DNA from: Planctomicrobium piriforme
GTDB lineage: Bacteria > Planctomycetota > Planctomycetia > Pirellulales > UBA1268
DNA: 59,064 nucleotides
NCBI GenBank assembly: GCA_945861585.1
Contig: CAMAVC010000009.1
Coordinates: forward strand, 1-59,064
Reading direction: 5' to 3'
The notes under the pieces are model-generated. The model did no database searches. It was not told the DNA's origin and saw nothing but the letters and a program-made list of their open reading frames with translations. This document shows positions 9,739-18,348 of the stretch, in pieces (positions within the stretch are counted from its first letter, which is position 1; each line of letters starts with the position of its first letter). Position numbers and translations under genes: made by a program.

Positions 9739-10809
9739 ATGACGCCCATGAAACCCATGCAAAAGACGCTCGATCTCAAGCTCGCCCGGATCGTGGCCGA
9801 CCCCGGCTGCCGCGACTTCATCCTCGCCGACGCCAAGGACGCCGACATGGCGTTTGGGCTCGCCGCGCCCGGGCTCGCTTCCGGCGGCGCCGCTGGCTGT
9901 GGCCCGTTTCGCTCGATCCACGAGTATCGAGACAACATCCGCGCCCTCACGAAGCAGGGGCTCGTCGACATCATGCTCCTGAGCGCAAGCACGAACGAGG
10001 TGCTCGCAATCGAGGAAAACATCTTCGCCGGCACGGCCGTCACTCCCGCCGTGCGCATGAACGACACGACCGACATCTGGCTCGCTGCGGGCACAGGCAG
10101 CTACGCGAAACAGCCCGCCCTGCCCTTCTCCACGACCACGATCAGCCAGGCCCGCACCGGCCGCGTCGACGGCACGCACGCCGAGCCCGGCCGCGGGGCG
10201 AATCTCGGCCTCTTTTCGCTCACGCTCAACGACGACGCCGTGCTCGACCGCGACATGCTCGAGGCCTACAAGATGTTTCGGATCGAGGCGGAGCGAGCAG
10301 GCTTCCGGCATTTTCTAGAGGTGTTTTTTCCAAATGCGCTCGATCGGGTGCCGGGGCGGCCGGCGGGTGACAAGCCGAAAGACGTGGCGCGGTTCCTCGC
10401 CGACCACGTGGCCCGATGCCTGGCTGGCGTGCCGCGGGCCGGCCGGCCGATCTTCCTCAAGATTCCGTTCCTCGGGCCCGAGGTCACGGAACAACTGGCG
10501 GCCTACGACCGCTCCGTCGTCGTCGGCATCCTCGGAGGCGGGGCGGGCACGACGCACGACGCTTTCGGGCTCGTCGCCGAGGCGAAGAAGCACGGCGCCC
10601 GCGTGGCGCTCTTCGGCCGCAAGATCAACGCCGCCGAACACCAGCTCGCCTTCGTGAAAATCCTGCGGGCCGTCGCCGACGGTGACCTCGGCTCAGACGA
10701 AGGCGTGCGGGCCTATCACGGCGAACTCACGGCGCTCGGCATCCGGCCGCACAGGCCGCTCGAGGCAGACCTCGCCCGGTCGGCCACGGCCTCAGCCTAC
10801 GCATCGTGA
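9739..10809 (+). CDS. Class I aldolase-like protein (DeoC/FbaB/LacD-type barrel)
   Basis: 356 residues, no signal peptide. The C-terminal half resembles class I aldolases of the DeoC/FbaB/LacD group: FLKIPFLGPE at about 239-248 offers a candidate Schiff-base Lys (about 241), and GILGGGAGTTHDAF plus ALFGRKIN match the phosphate-binding glycine loops. The exact enzyme is not recognisable. It is divergent from xylA and two genes from D-galactonate dehydratase, so cleavage of a sugar or sugar-acid phosphate would fit, but that is inference. Three in-frame ATGs lie within the first 7 codons; the first is used. Its 3' end overlaps the convergent homospermidine synthase gene by 13 bases. Confidence 0.6.
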   Translation: MTPMKPMQKTLDLKLARIVADPGCRDFILADAKDADMAFGLAAPGLASGGAAGCGPFRSIHEYRDNIRALTKQGLVDIMLLSASTNEVLAIEENIFAGTAVTPAVRMNDTTDIWLAAGTGSYAKQPALPFSTTTISQARTGRVDGTHAEPGRGANLGLFSLTLNDDAVLDRDMLEAYKMFRIEAERAGFRHFLEVFFPNALDRVPGRPAGDKPKDVARFLADHVARCLAGVPRAGRPIFLKIPFLGPEVTEQLAAYDRSVVVGILGGGAGTTHDAFGLVAEAKKHGARVALFGRKINAAEHQLAFVKILRAVADGDLGSDEGVRAYHGELTALGIRPHRPLEADLARSATASAYAS

Positions 10810-12239
10810 ACGAGCACGTTTTTGAACTGCCACGGGTCGCTCTCGTCGATGGGCTCGCTGAAGAGGCCGGGGCGGCCGGTGAGCGGAGTCCAGTCGGTGT
10901 AGTGGCCGGTGACGGGCCCGAGGTAGGGACGCTGCACCTCGAGGCACCGCTCGAAGTCCATCTCGTCGGCCTCCACGATTCCCGCCGTCGGGTTCTCGAT
11001 CGCCCACACCATTCCCGCGAGCACGGCCGAGGAGACCTGCAGGCCGGTGGCGTTTTGGTAGGGAGCGAGGTCGCGGGTCTCGTCGATGGAGAGCTGCGAG
11101 CCATACCAGTAGGCGTTTTTCTCGTGGCCGTAGAGCAAGACGCCCAGTTCGTCGATCCCGTCGACGATCTCGTGCTCGTCGAGGATGTGGATTCGATCCT
11201 GGCGGATGCCGCCCCGGCCGAAAAGTTCGTGCAGCGACAGCACGGCGTCGTCGGCGGGATGGTAGGCGTAGTGGCAGGTGGGCCGGTAGGTGACGCCGGC
11301 CTTGTCGTCGCGCACCGTGAAATAATCGGCGATCGAGATCGACTCGTTGTGCGTGACGAGGAAGCCATACTGCGGGCCCGGGGTCGGGCACCACGACCGC
11401 ACGCGGGTGTTGGCCCCGGGCTGCAGCAGATAGGCGCCGGCCCGGGTGCCGATCGTCTCGAGGCGGCCGTTGTCGGGCAGCCACTTCTCGTGGGTGCCCC
11501 AGCCGAGTTCTGCCGGTTGCATGCCTTCGGATAGGAAGCCCTCGACGCTCCACGTGTTGACGAAGGCATTCATCGGCTTGGGGTGTCGCGACCGCTGGGT
11601 GTCGCGTTCGGCGATGTGAATCCCCTTCACGCCCAGGTCGCGCATCATCCGAGCCCAGCCCGGCTGGTCGTCGGGAGCCGGCGTGGGCGACGAGCGGCCC
11701 AGGTCGCGGGCGAGATTCACGAGCGCCTGCTTGACGAACCACGACACCATGCCGGGATTGGCCCCGCAGCAGGACACGGCCGTCGTGCCCCCCGGCTGCC
11801 GGACCTTCTCCTCGCGAACCGTGGTCCGCAGGGCGTTGTTGGTGCGGGCCTCCGGCCCGGCGCTGCGATCGAAATAGAACCCGGGCCAGGGCTCGACCAC
11901 GGTGTCTATATAGAGCGATCCGAGTTCGCGGCACAGCCGCATGATGTCGAGCGAGGAGGTGTCGACCGAGAGGTTCACGCAGAAGCCCTGGCCGCCGCTG
12001 GTGAGCAGTGGCTCGAGCAGATGGCGATAACGGTCGCGGGTCACGGCCTGATGGACGAACCGCACCCCGTGGCGATCGAGGATCTCTCGGCTCGCGTCGT
12101 CTGGGTCGATGACCACGAGCCGGGAGCGGTCGAACTCGAAGTGCCGCTCGAGCAGTGGGAGCGTGCCGCGGCCGATCGACCCGAAGCCGATCATCACGAT
12201 GGGGCCGTCGATCCGGCCGTGGACTGGCCATGTGGTCAT
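10797..12239 (-). CDS. hss: Homospermidine synthase
   Basis: 480 residues. The enzyme makes sym-homospermidine from putrescine with NAD as an internal redox cofactor. The sequence closely follows the alphaproteobacterial enzyme as I recall it: [16 protein letters not shown] at the start, Rossmann fingerprint GFGSIGRG near 18-25, [46 protein letters not shown] and [14 protein letters not shown]. Length and both termini agree with the family. The ATG at 12239 has a good GGAG ribosome binding site 8 bases upstream. It is flanked by sugar genes with no polyamine neighbours, which is compatible with acquisition as a single gene. Confidence 0.92.
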   Translation of the reverse strand: MTTWPVHGRIDGPIVMIGFGSIGRGTLPLLERHFEFDRSRLVVIDPDDASREILDRHGVRFVHQAVTRDRYRHLLEPLLTSGGQGFCVNLSVDTSSLDIMRLCRELGSLYIDTVVEPWPGFYFDRSAGPEARTNNALRTTVREEKVRQPGGTTAVSCCGANPGMVSWFVKQALVNLARDLGRSSPTPAPDDQPGWARMMRDLGVKGIHIAERDTQRSRHPKPMNAFVNTWSVEGFLSEGMQPAELGWGTHEKWLPDNGRLETIGTRAGAYLLQPGANTRVRSWCPTPGPQYGFLVTHNESISIADYFTVRDDKAGVTYRPTCHYAYHPADDAVLSLHELFGRGGIRQDRIHILDEHEIVDGIDELGVLLYGHEKNAYWYGSQLSIDETRDLAPYQNATGLQVSSAVLAGMVWAIENPTAGIVEADEMDFERCLEVQRPYLGPVTGHYTDWTPLTGRPGLFSEPIDESDPWQFKNVLVHDA

Positions 12240-12411
12240 GCGAACACTCCGGGAGAATCTGCAAGCAAAAGCGGAAAGTGGGCGGATTCTCCGCGATTCG
12301 CACCACCCTGTCCATGCGGCCGCGTCTCGGGCACTGCACCGCATCGTTTCCTCGAGCATGCCGTTGCCCAAGCCGGCGGGGTTGTGTCTGCTACGCGGAT
12401 CAGGAGAAGCC

Positions 12412-13560
12412 ATGAAGATCACGAAGCTCACGACGTTTCTCGTGCCCCCGCGGTGGTGTTTCCTCAAAATCGAAACCGACGAGGGTGTTTGTGGCTGGGG
12501 CGAGCCGGTGGTCGAGGGGCGGGCCCACACCGTGGCCACCGCAGTCGACGAACTCGCCGACTATCTCGTGGGCAAGGATCCACGACACATCGAGGACCAC
12601 TGGACGGTGCTCTACCGCGGCGGGTTTTACCGTGGTGGAGCGATCCACATGAGCGCGCTCGCCGGCATCGACCAGGCTCTCTGGGACATCAAGGGCAAGG
12701 CACTCGGCGTGCCGGTCTACGAGCTGCTCGGCGGCAAGGTCCGCGATCGAATCCGCGTCTATTCCTGGATCGGTGGCGACCGCCCCGCTGAGACGGCGGC
12801 CCAGGCGAAGGAGCGGGCCGCCCGCGGATTCACGGCGATCAAGATGAACGCCACGGAAGAGCTGCAATATGTCGACACCTTCGACAAGGTCGACAAAGTG
12901 CTCGCCAACGTGGCGGCGATCCGTGAGGCGGTCGGGCCACACTTCGGGATCGGTGTCGACTTCCACGGCCGTGTGCACAAGCCGATGGCGAAAGTGCTCT
13001 TCAAGGAGCTCGAGCCCTATCGGCTGATGTTCGTCGAAGAGCCCGTGCTGAGCGAGCACGCCGAGGCGTTGAAGGAGATCGCTCCGCTCGCCGGGATTCC
13101 GATCGCCCTTGGCGAGCGGCTCTGTTCCCGCTGGGACTTCAAGAAGATTCTCGAGGCGGGCTACGTCGACATCATCCAGCCCGATCCGTCGCATGCCGGC
13201 GGGATCACGGAGACGCGGAAGATCGCCCACATGGCCGAGGCCTACGACGTGGCGCTCGCTCTCCACTGCCCGCTGGGGCCGATCGCCCTGGCCGTAAACC
13301 TCCAGCTCGATGCTGGCTGCTACAACGCCTTCATCCAGGAACAAAGCCTCGGCATCCACTACAACCAGGGCAACGACCTGCTCGACTACCTGCAACACCC
13401 CGACGTCTTCGACTACGCCGACGGCTTCGTGAAGATCCCCGACGGCCCCGGACTCGGCATCGAAGTCAACGAGCAATTCGTGCGCGAGCGTGCGGCGGTG
13501 GGCCACCGCTGGCGCAACCCCGTCTGGCGGCACGCCGACGGCAGCTTCGCCGAGTGGTGA
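12412..13560 (+). CDS. dgoD: D-galactonate dehydratase
   Basis: 382 residues, the same length as E. coli DgoD, a member of the enolase superfamily (mandelate racemase subgroup). It dehydrates D-galactonate to 2-dehydro-3-deoxy-D-galactonate using Mg. The metal ligands fall at the E. coli numbering: Asp183 and His185 in GVDFHGRVH, Glu209/210 in FVEEPV, Glu235 in GERLCSR, and the general base His285 in LHCPLGP. The whole chain is co-linear, ending HADGSFAEW against HEDNSVAEW. AGGAG lies about 6 bases before the ATG. It is divergent from homospermidine synthase. No galactonate kinase or transporter is adjacent. Confidence 0.93.
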   Translation: MKITKLTTFLVPPRWCFLKIETDEGVCGWGEPVVEGRAHTVATAVDELADYLVGKDPRHIEDHWTVLYRGGFYRGGAIHMSALAGIDQALWDIKGKALGVPVYELLGGKVRDRIRVYSWIGGDRPAETAAQAKERAARGFTAIKMNATEELQYVDTFDKVDKVLANVAAIREAVGPHFGIGVDFHGRVHKPMAKVLFKELEPYRLMFVEEPVLSEHAEALKEIAPLAGIPIALGERLCSRWDFKKILEAGYVDIIQPDPSHAGGITETRKIAHMAEAYDVALALHCPLGPIALAVNLQLDAGCYNAFIQEQSLGIHYNQGNDLLDYLQHPDVFDYADGFVKIPDGPGLGIEVNEQFVRERAAVGHRWRNPVWRHADGSFAEW

Positions 13561-13568
13561 TTCGGGGT

Positions 13569-13591
13569 GATTCGGTGCCTGGCACCGAATC
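13569..13591. repeat. REP-type palindrome upstream of the RAYT transposase
   Basis: GATTCGGTGCC-T-GGCACCGAATC is a perfect 11+11 palindrome with a single-base centre. A second copy lies just after the transposase gene. REP palindromes flanking a RAYT gene are the expected substrates of that enzyme. Confidence 0.8.
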
Positions 13592-13655
13592 TGGAGGGAA
13601 TGCGCAGCCTGGGCAGGGCTTGAGTTTTGTTGGTGCAGGATGTATACACACGTAT

Positions 13656-14339
13656 ATGTCTCGGCCTCGGCGTTATCTCCCCGGTGGAATGGCGTTTCAC
13701 GTGCTCAATCGCGGCGTGAACCGGCGGACACTCTTCTCGAGCGACCGCGACTATGAGGCGTTCGGGTTTGATGTGCTCGAGACACTGCGAACACGGCCAA
13801 TGCGGATTTGCGGTTTCTGCATCATGCCAAACCACTGGCATATGGTGTTGTGGCCGGAGAACGATGGTGATGTTTCGTCGTTCGTGCACCACCTCACGAG
13901 TCTACATGCCTTGCGTTGGAAACGGCGTCACGATGAAGTTGGCTTAGGACCTCTTTACCAGGGACGATTCAGAGCATTTCCGATCCAGACTGACCACCAC
14001 TTCCTCACGGTGGTTCGATACGTCGAACGCAACCCTCTCCGTGCGAACCTCGTAGACCGTGCCGAGAGTTGGGCGTGGTCGAGCCTGGGCCAAGGGGCGT
14101 CTGGTGTTTGCCTGCCAATCTCGTGCTGGCCAACTCCAAACGCGCGAGAGGCAAACCCTGCCGCCTGGGTCGCATGTGTCAATGCCCCACAGACGGCCGC
14201 GGAGGTGGATTCGCTGCGGCGTTGCAGCAAACGAGGAAGTCCGTACGGCGACGATTCATGGACAGGCGTTACTGCGACACGCCTGGGGCTTGAATCCACA
14301 ATGCGACAGCCAGGAAGACAACGAAAGCAGGCGTCCTAG
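13656..14339 (+). CDS. REP-associated tyrosine transposase (RAYT, TnpA-REP)
   Basis: 227 residues, an IS200/IS605-related Y1 single-strand DNA transposase. The HUH motif is His60-Trp-His62 in MPNHWHMVL and the catalytic Tyr is about 122 in VVRYVERNP; the N-terminal FHVLNRGVNRRTLF is diagnostic of the family. RAYTs act on REP palindromes, and two matching palindromes bracket this gene (13569-13591 and 14361-14383). The ATG at 13656 begins the conserved SRPRRYLPGG. The C-terminal third after the Y1 domain is poorly conserved. Base use is visibly less GC-rich than in the neighbours, compatible with lateral origin. It converges on and overlaps the next gene by 4 bases. Confidence 0.9.
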   Translation: MSRPRRYLPGGMAFHVLNRGVNRRTLFSSDRDYEAFGFDVLETLRTRPMRICGFCIMPNHWHMVLWPENDGDVSSFVHHLTSLHALRWKRRHDEVGLGPLYQGRFRAFPIQTDHHFLTVVRYVERNPLRANLVDRAESWAWSSLGQGASGVCLPISCWPTPNAREANPAAWVACVNAPQTAAEVDSLRRCSKRGSPYGDDSWTGVTATRLGLESTMRQPGRQRKQAS

Positions 14340-15193
14340 CGAGGCCGCCCAGATTGCCCAAATTCGGTGCCAGGCACCGATTTCATGTAGGTGATGCTCT
14401 CCTTCACGAGTCGCTCGATGCCGGGCGAGTAGTCGAACACTTCGACGCTCGTCCAGCCGGCGTAGCTGATGCTGTGAAGGGCAGCGAAAATCGGGGCGAA
14501 GTCGACGGCTCCGAACCCCGGGCCCTGGAGGTTGGCGTCGTTGGCATGGAAGTGCACGATGTGCCCGGCACTCGCCGCGATGATCTCGGGAATCGGCGTG
14601 GCTTCGCTCGACATCGCTTTCACGTCGAGCAGGAGCCGCACATGCGGAGACGCGATCCGATCGATCAGGCGGCACGTTTCCGCGGCCGTGTTGAGCACGT
14701 TCGTCTCGTTTGGTGCGAGCGGCTCGAGGGCTACGACCGTGTCCGTAGCCTCGAGCGTCGGCACGAGCCGGCTGAACACCTCGTGGAGCCGATCGATCGC
14801 CTGCTCCGGCGTCACGCCGGGCAGAAGGCTTCGCTGGTGCGGCGAGCCGAACACCATCACCCGGCCGCCGAGATCCCGGCACAGCCGGGCGAGGTCTTCG
14901 AGGTAGCCGACGGATCGCCCGCGGATCTCCGCATCGGGATGCGTGACGTGAAAGCCTTCGGTTTTGGCGAGCAGCCAATGGAGGCCGACACACTCGAGGC
15001 CGGCCCGCTCGATCGTGCGCCGAACGTCGGCCCGCTGCGCGGGGCTCACGTCCGCGGCGAGCCTGGCGAGCGTGAACGGGGCGACTTCGAGCCCCTGGTA
15101 GCCGCAGGCCGCGGCGAAATCGCAGGCCTTCTCCAGCGGCCAGTCTTGAAAGGTTTCGTTGCAGATCGCGTAGCGCATGGCCTGCTTCGGCAT
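14336..15193 (-). CDS. Sugar phosphate isomerase/epimerase family TIM-barrel protein
   Basis: 285 residues. An AP-endonuclease-2-like TIM barrel, related to hydroxypyruvate isomerase, tagatose epimerase and inositol catabolism enzymes. Conserved strand ends include CGYQGLEVAPF (about 30-40), VALEPLAPNETN (metal Glu), LLLDVKAM, VHFHANDANLQGPGFG and SVEVFDYSPG. The substrate cannot be assigned. The start codon overlaps the stop of the upstream DUF6807 gene as TGATG, so the two are translationally coupled. The last residues, MKSVPGTEFGQSGRPR, are partly encoded by an inserted REP palindrome and are not part of the fold. Confidence 0.85.
   Translation of the reverse strand: MPKQAMRYAICNETFQDWPLEKACDFAAACGYQGLEVAPFTLARLAADVSPAQRADVRRTIERAGLECVGLHWLLAKTEGFHVTHPDAEIRGRSVGYLEDLARLCRDLGGRVMVFGSPHQRSLLPGVTPEQAIDRLHEVFSRLVPTLEATDTVVALEPLAPNETNVLNTAAETCRLIDRIASPHVRLLLDVKAMSSEATPIPEIIAASAGHIVHFHANDANLQGPGFGAVDFAPIFAALHSISYAGWTSVEVFDYSPGIERLVKESITYMKSVPGTEFGQSGRPR
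14361..14383. repeat. REP-type palindrome inside the 3' end of the TIM-barrel gene
   Basis: TCGGTGCC-A-GGCACCGA (8+8, with two further pairs outside a T:T mismatch) matches the REP upstream of the RAYT gene. It lies within the last codons of the reverse-strand isomerase gene, where it encodes the tail PGTEFG. Confidence 0.8.
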
Positions 15194-16209
15194 CAGGGGG
15201 CGAGTGGAGCCGGCGGAACTGCGGCGTAGGCCTCGTAGGCCTTGGCGATTTCCGCCTGCTGCTCGTCACCCAGGTGGAAGATGAACCGGTGACGCAGGCT
15301 GATCCGCGCTCCCGATGCGAGCGACACGGCGCCGCTCTCGGCGTCGGGGTTCATCTGTTTCATGCCAAATGGGTTTGCGCAAAACAGGCCATAGGTGCGC
15401 ACGTGCCAGGCCGTGGGGTGCCGGAAGCTCGAAGGATGGTTGAGGATCGCAATCCCGAGATGCTCCCCGTCGACCGGCCCGTGGTAGTCGACCCACTCGG
15501 CGTGGCGCGACCAGGCGTCGGCGTCGCGTTGCCCGGCACTGTTGATGATCGTGCCACCCTCACGCCGGTCGACGGCCATGCTGTCGGGCACGCGGATGTA
15601 GACGCCAGCATCCTTCATGTCGGCCATTTCGACCGGCCCGTACGCGGCGACCAGATCAATGTCGACATCGATGATTCGGGCGTCTCGAGTTGACGAAAAC
15701 GTCATCCGTCGCTCTTCGGCCAGAAGCGGCTTGTTCGCGGCATCGACGATCTCGCTGTGGGCGTGGATGACCGCCGTCGTACCACCGGCGAGCGCACGGT
15801 AGCCGCGGTGCCGGATCGCGCCGAGTTTCGTGATCTTCTCCGCCGTCTGCGGAGTGTCGCCGTAGCCATACGTGGCCGCCTCGGCCCACGTATCGAAGCC
15901 GCCGACGCCCTGATGGGCGAACGTCAGCCCGCGCTGATGGACGTGGTCGGTGGTTTCCCCGGGCACGTCGGCCAGCGGAAACCCGCGGGTCATCGACTTC
16001 CCGGTCGGCCCGATGAGCTGCCACAAAAACGGCTTGTTGCCCCGGTCGACGAGGTACTCTGCGATCGGTTCGCCGTGCAGCCGGACGCGGGCCCCTCCGG
16101 TGGCGGTCTTGGTCACGTCGTACGGTTCAGCCGCCGGAAGCAGTCCCGACACCGCGTACGACGCGATGAGAAGGCCGAGGATTCGGCGGAGACAAGGCGT
16201 CCCGTCCAT
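15193..16209 (-). CDS. DUF6807 (PmoA-like) exported protein
   Basis: 338 residues with an N-terminal signal peptide (hydrophobic LGLLIASYAVSGLLPAAEP). The body matches the DUF6807/PmoA family common in planctomycetes, with HQRGLTFAHQGVGG, VDYHGPVDGEHLGIAI and NPFGMKQMN segments. These proteins are usually found with Gfo/Idh oxidoreductases and sugar isomerases in carbohydrate loci; the biochemical function is unknown. It is translationally coupled to the downstream TIM-barrel gene and divergent from a Gfo/Idh oxidoreductase, which suggests one shared regulatory region. Confidence 0.85.
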   Translation of the reverse strand: MDGTPCLRRILGLLIASYAVSGLLPAAEPYDVTKTATGGARVRLHGEPIAEYLVDRGNKPFLWQLIGPTGKSMTRGFPLADVPGETTDHVHQRGLTFAHQGVGGFDTWAEAATYGYGDTPQTAEKITKLGAIRHRGYRALAGGTTAVIHAHSEIVDAANKPLLAEERRMTFSSTRDARIIDVDIDLVAAYGPVEMADMKDAGVYIRVPDSMAVDRREGGTIINSAGQRDADAWSRHAEWVDYHGPVDGEHLGIAILNHPSSFRHPTAWHVRTYGLFCANPFGMKQMNPDAESGAVSLASGARISLRHRFIFHLGDEQQAEIAKAYEAYAAVPPAPLAP

Positions 16210-16314
16210 CGATCAAACTCCGTGGAGAGAAACAGTCGTTTCGTACTATACTGCCTCGGCCGATGGCTTGTACCGCGTGGGTGGTAGGGCCACGTGTACG
16301 AGGAGGAACATCCC

Positions 16315-17781
16315 ATGTCGTTGACCCGTCGAAGTTTCGTCGAACGAGCCTTGGGCCTGGCTGCGGCCGCCACCGCCGGCGACCGGATCATGACCGCCGC
16401 CGAGCCAGCGGCAGCCCGTCCAGTTGGCCCCAACGACAGGATTCGCGTGGCCGTGGTCGGCGTCGGCCCGACGGGCCGTGGATTCAGCCACATCGCCGGC
16501 TGGCTCGGCAATCCCGGCGTCGAACTCGCGGCCATCTGCGACTGCGACCCCGAGGCCGAAGGCCGCGTGGCCAAGCGGCTCGAGAAGCAGCCCGCCAAGC
16601 CACGGTTTGAAAAAGATTTTCGCCGGCTGCTCGAGGACGACTCGATCGACGTGATTTCGATCGCCACGCCGAATCATTGGCATGCTCTGATGGCCATCTG
16701 GGCGATGCAGGCCGGCAAGGACGTGTATGTCGAGAAGCCGTGCAGCCACAACGTCGAGGAGGGCCGCGTTGCCACGCAGTGGGCCCGCAAGCTCGGACGG
16801 ATGTGCCAGATGGGGGCGCAGAGCCGCAGCATGACGGGCATGCGCCAGGCGATTGAATTCATCCACTCCGGCGCGATCGGCAAGGTGTCGCTGGCCCACG
16901 CCCTCTGCTACAAGCGGCGCAAGAGCATCGGCCTGGTCGACACACCCGCGCCCCTGCCTGCCGGGCTCGACTTCGATCTCTGGGCTGGCCCCGCGCCGGC
17001 GGTCGTACCGCATCGTGAGCGGCTTCACTACGACTGGCACTGGAACCGCCAGACGGGCAATGGCGACCTTGGCAACCAGAATCCCCACGAACTCGACAAG
17101 GCCCGCTGGGGCCTTGGCAAGCAGACGCTCCCCGCGCGGGTCGTGAGCCTCGGCGGCCGGCTCGGCTACCGCGACAACGGCGACACGGCCAACAGCCAGA
17201 TCACGCTTTTTCAATGGGATGATGTGACGGTCATCTCGGAGGTTCGCGGGCTCGAACTCAAGACCGCGCCCACGATCGCCCGGCAGGCGGGCCCCGTCGC
17301 GGTGGCCAACATCTGGTGGGGCAACGAGGGGTACGTCGTCGCCCCCAGCTACAACAACGCCGTCGCCTTCGATTACGACGGCAAGCAGCTCGGCAAATGG
17401 TCGGGTGGCAGCGACCAGCTCCACTACGACAACTTCCTCGAGGCCGTCAGAAGCCGCGACCGCTCGCACCTGCACCTCGACATAGAGGACGGCCATCTCT
17501 CGAGCGCGATGGCCCATCTCGGCAACGTGTCGTGGGAGCTCGGAGAGAAGGCATCGCTTGGCACCCGGCCGAAACTCGCCGCCGACGAGCCGCGCGTGGC
17601 CGAAACATTCGCCGCCTTCGAGGCTCATCTCCGCGACAACGCGGTCGATGCGGCCGACACGCCGTATGTGCTTGGCCGTGAGTTAGCCATCGACGCCGCT
17701 ACCGAGCGCTCGAGTGATGCCGAGGCCAATGCCCGCTTCACCCGCGAGTATCGCAAGGGCTACGAGTTGCCGCGTGCGTAG
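16315..17781 (+). CDS. Gfo/Idh/MocA family oxidoreductase, Tat-exported
   Basis: 488 residues. A twin-arginine signal (TRRSFVERALGLAAAATAG, residues 4-22) precedes a Rossmann NAD(P) domain with VAVVGVGPTGRG near 46-57 and the family motif YVEKPCSHN. The C-terminal half is the Gfo/Idh/MocA alpha/beta domain. Such planctomycete proteins are exported sugar oxidoreductases carrying pre-bound cofactor; the substrate is unknown. The start was set at ATG 16315 because AGGAGG lies 8 bases upstream; a second in-frame start 21 bases earlier would sit on that site. The 3' end overlaps the convergent YhcH-family gene by 22 bases. Confidence 0.9.
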   Translation: MSLTRRSFVERALGLAAAATAGDRIMTAAEPAAARPVGPNDRIRVAVVGVGPTGRGFSHIAGWLGNPGVELAAICDCDPEAEGRVAKRLEKQPAKPRFEKDFRRLLEDDSIDVISIATPNHWHALMAIWAMQAGKDVYVEKPCSHNVEEGRVATQWARKLGRMCQMGAQSRSMTGMRQAIEFIHSGAIGKVSLAHALCYKRRKSIGLVDTPAPLPAGLDFDLWAGPAPAVVPHRERLHYDWHWNRQTGNGDLGNQNPHELDKARWGLGKQTLPARVVSLGGRLGYRDNGDTANSQITLFQWDDVTVISEVRGLELKTAPTIARQAGPVAVANIWWGNEGYVVAPSYNNAVAFDYDGKQLGKWSGGSDQLHYDNFLEAVRSRDRSHLHLDIEDGHLSSAMAHLGNVSWELGEKASLGTRPKLAADEPRVAETFAAFEAHLRDNAVDAADTPYVLGRELAIDAATERSSDAEANARFTREYRKGYELPRA

Positions 17782-18239
17782 CCTTCCACCTCGACCTTGA
17801 CGACCACTTTCACGACCTCGGCCGGAACGTCTGCGCAGCAGCAGGGCGCATGGGCGTCGTCGGGAAAGAGGATCATGAACTGCCCCGACCGCAGCGGCAC
17901 GGGCATCGTGGCCGGCGACAGCGCGAAGAGCCCCGCATCTTTCGTCGCGTCGTACGGCTGGGTCACGTGCGCGAGATCACAGAGCGGCGCCCAGTGGATC
18001 ACCTCGCGGCCGCTGACGAGATACTGCACGTCGATGTAGCGACGATGCGCCTCGAGCTGCATGCCCTCGACGGGCCGCGTGGCGTATCGCTGCACCAGGG
18101 CGAAGATCGAGTCGCCGGCGATTTCGTGGCGGCCGAGCGTTACGTCGGGCCTCACCTGCTCCAGAAACGCGAACGCCCGGGCGAACCGCGGATGCAGCGG
18201 AGCGTAGCGGTGCCAGAGGGAAAGCGAGTCGAGGATCAT
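17760..18239 (-). CDS. YhcH/YjgK/YiaL family protein (cupin-like sugar anomerase)
   Basis: 159 residues, the usual family length. Characterised relatives include EbgC and the N-acetylneuraminate anomerase NanQ. Typical motifs are EAHRRYIDVQYLVSGRE (about 63-79), with metal-binding His and Glu, and FMILFPDDAHAPCC near 120-133. It probably helps sugar anomers interconvert or a sugar hydrolase assemble; the actual substrate is unknown. The last residues KVVVKVEVEG follow the family pattern. It is convergent with the Gfo/Idh gene, and its start overlaps the end of a tiny reverse-strand ORF. Confidence 0.85.
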   Translation of the reverse strand: MILDSLSLWHRYAPLHPRFARAFAFLEQVRPDVTLGRHEIAGDSIFALVQRYATRPVEGMQLEAHRRYIDVQYLVSGREVIHWAPLCDLAHVTQPYDATKDAGLFALSPATMPVPLRSGQFMILFPDDAHAPCCCADVPAEVVKVVVKVEVEGYARGNS

Positions 18240-18340
18240 GGTCGCAGCCGCATCATACTAGCTGATCCCGGCCGGGGTGCAGCCGTGTCGGCCGGCATGC
18301 CCAAGGCAACGAGTGACGAGCCCAGCAGAAGCGATCGCAT
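18236..18340 (-). CDS. Possible 34-residue ORF resembling a bare signal peptide
   Basis: A short frame starts 9 bases after the stop of the YHYH-PEBP gene and ends overlapping the start of the YhcH-family gene. It encodes MRSLLLGSSLVALGMPADTA and a short basic tail, so it looks like an export signal without a mature domain. It may be the remnant of a deleted secreted-protein gene, or chance. No homologue is recognised. Confidence 0.2.
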   Translation of the reverse strand: MRSLLLGSSLVALGMPADTAAPRPGSASMMRLRP

Positions 18341-18348
18341 GACGATCC

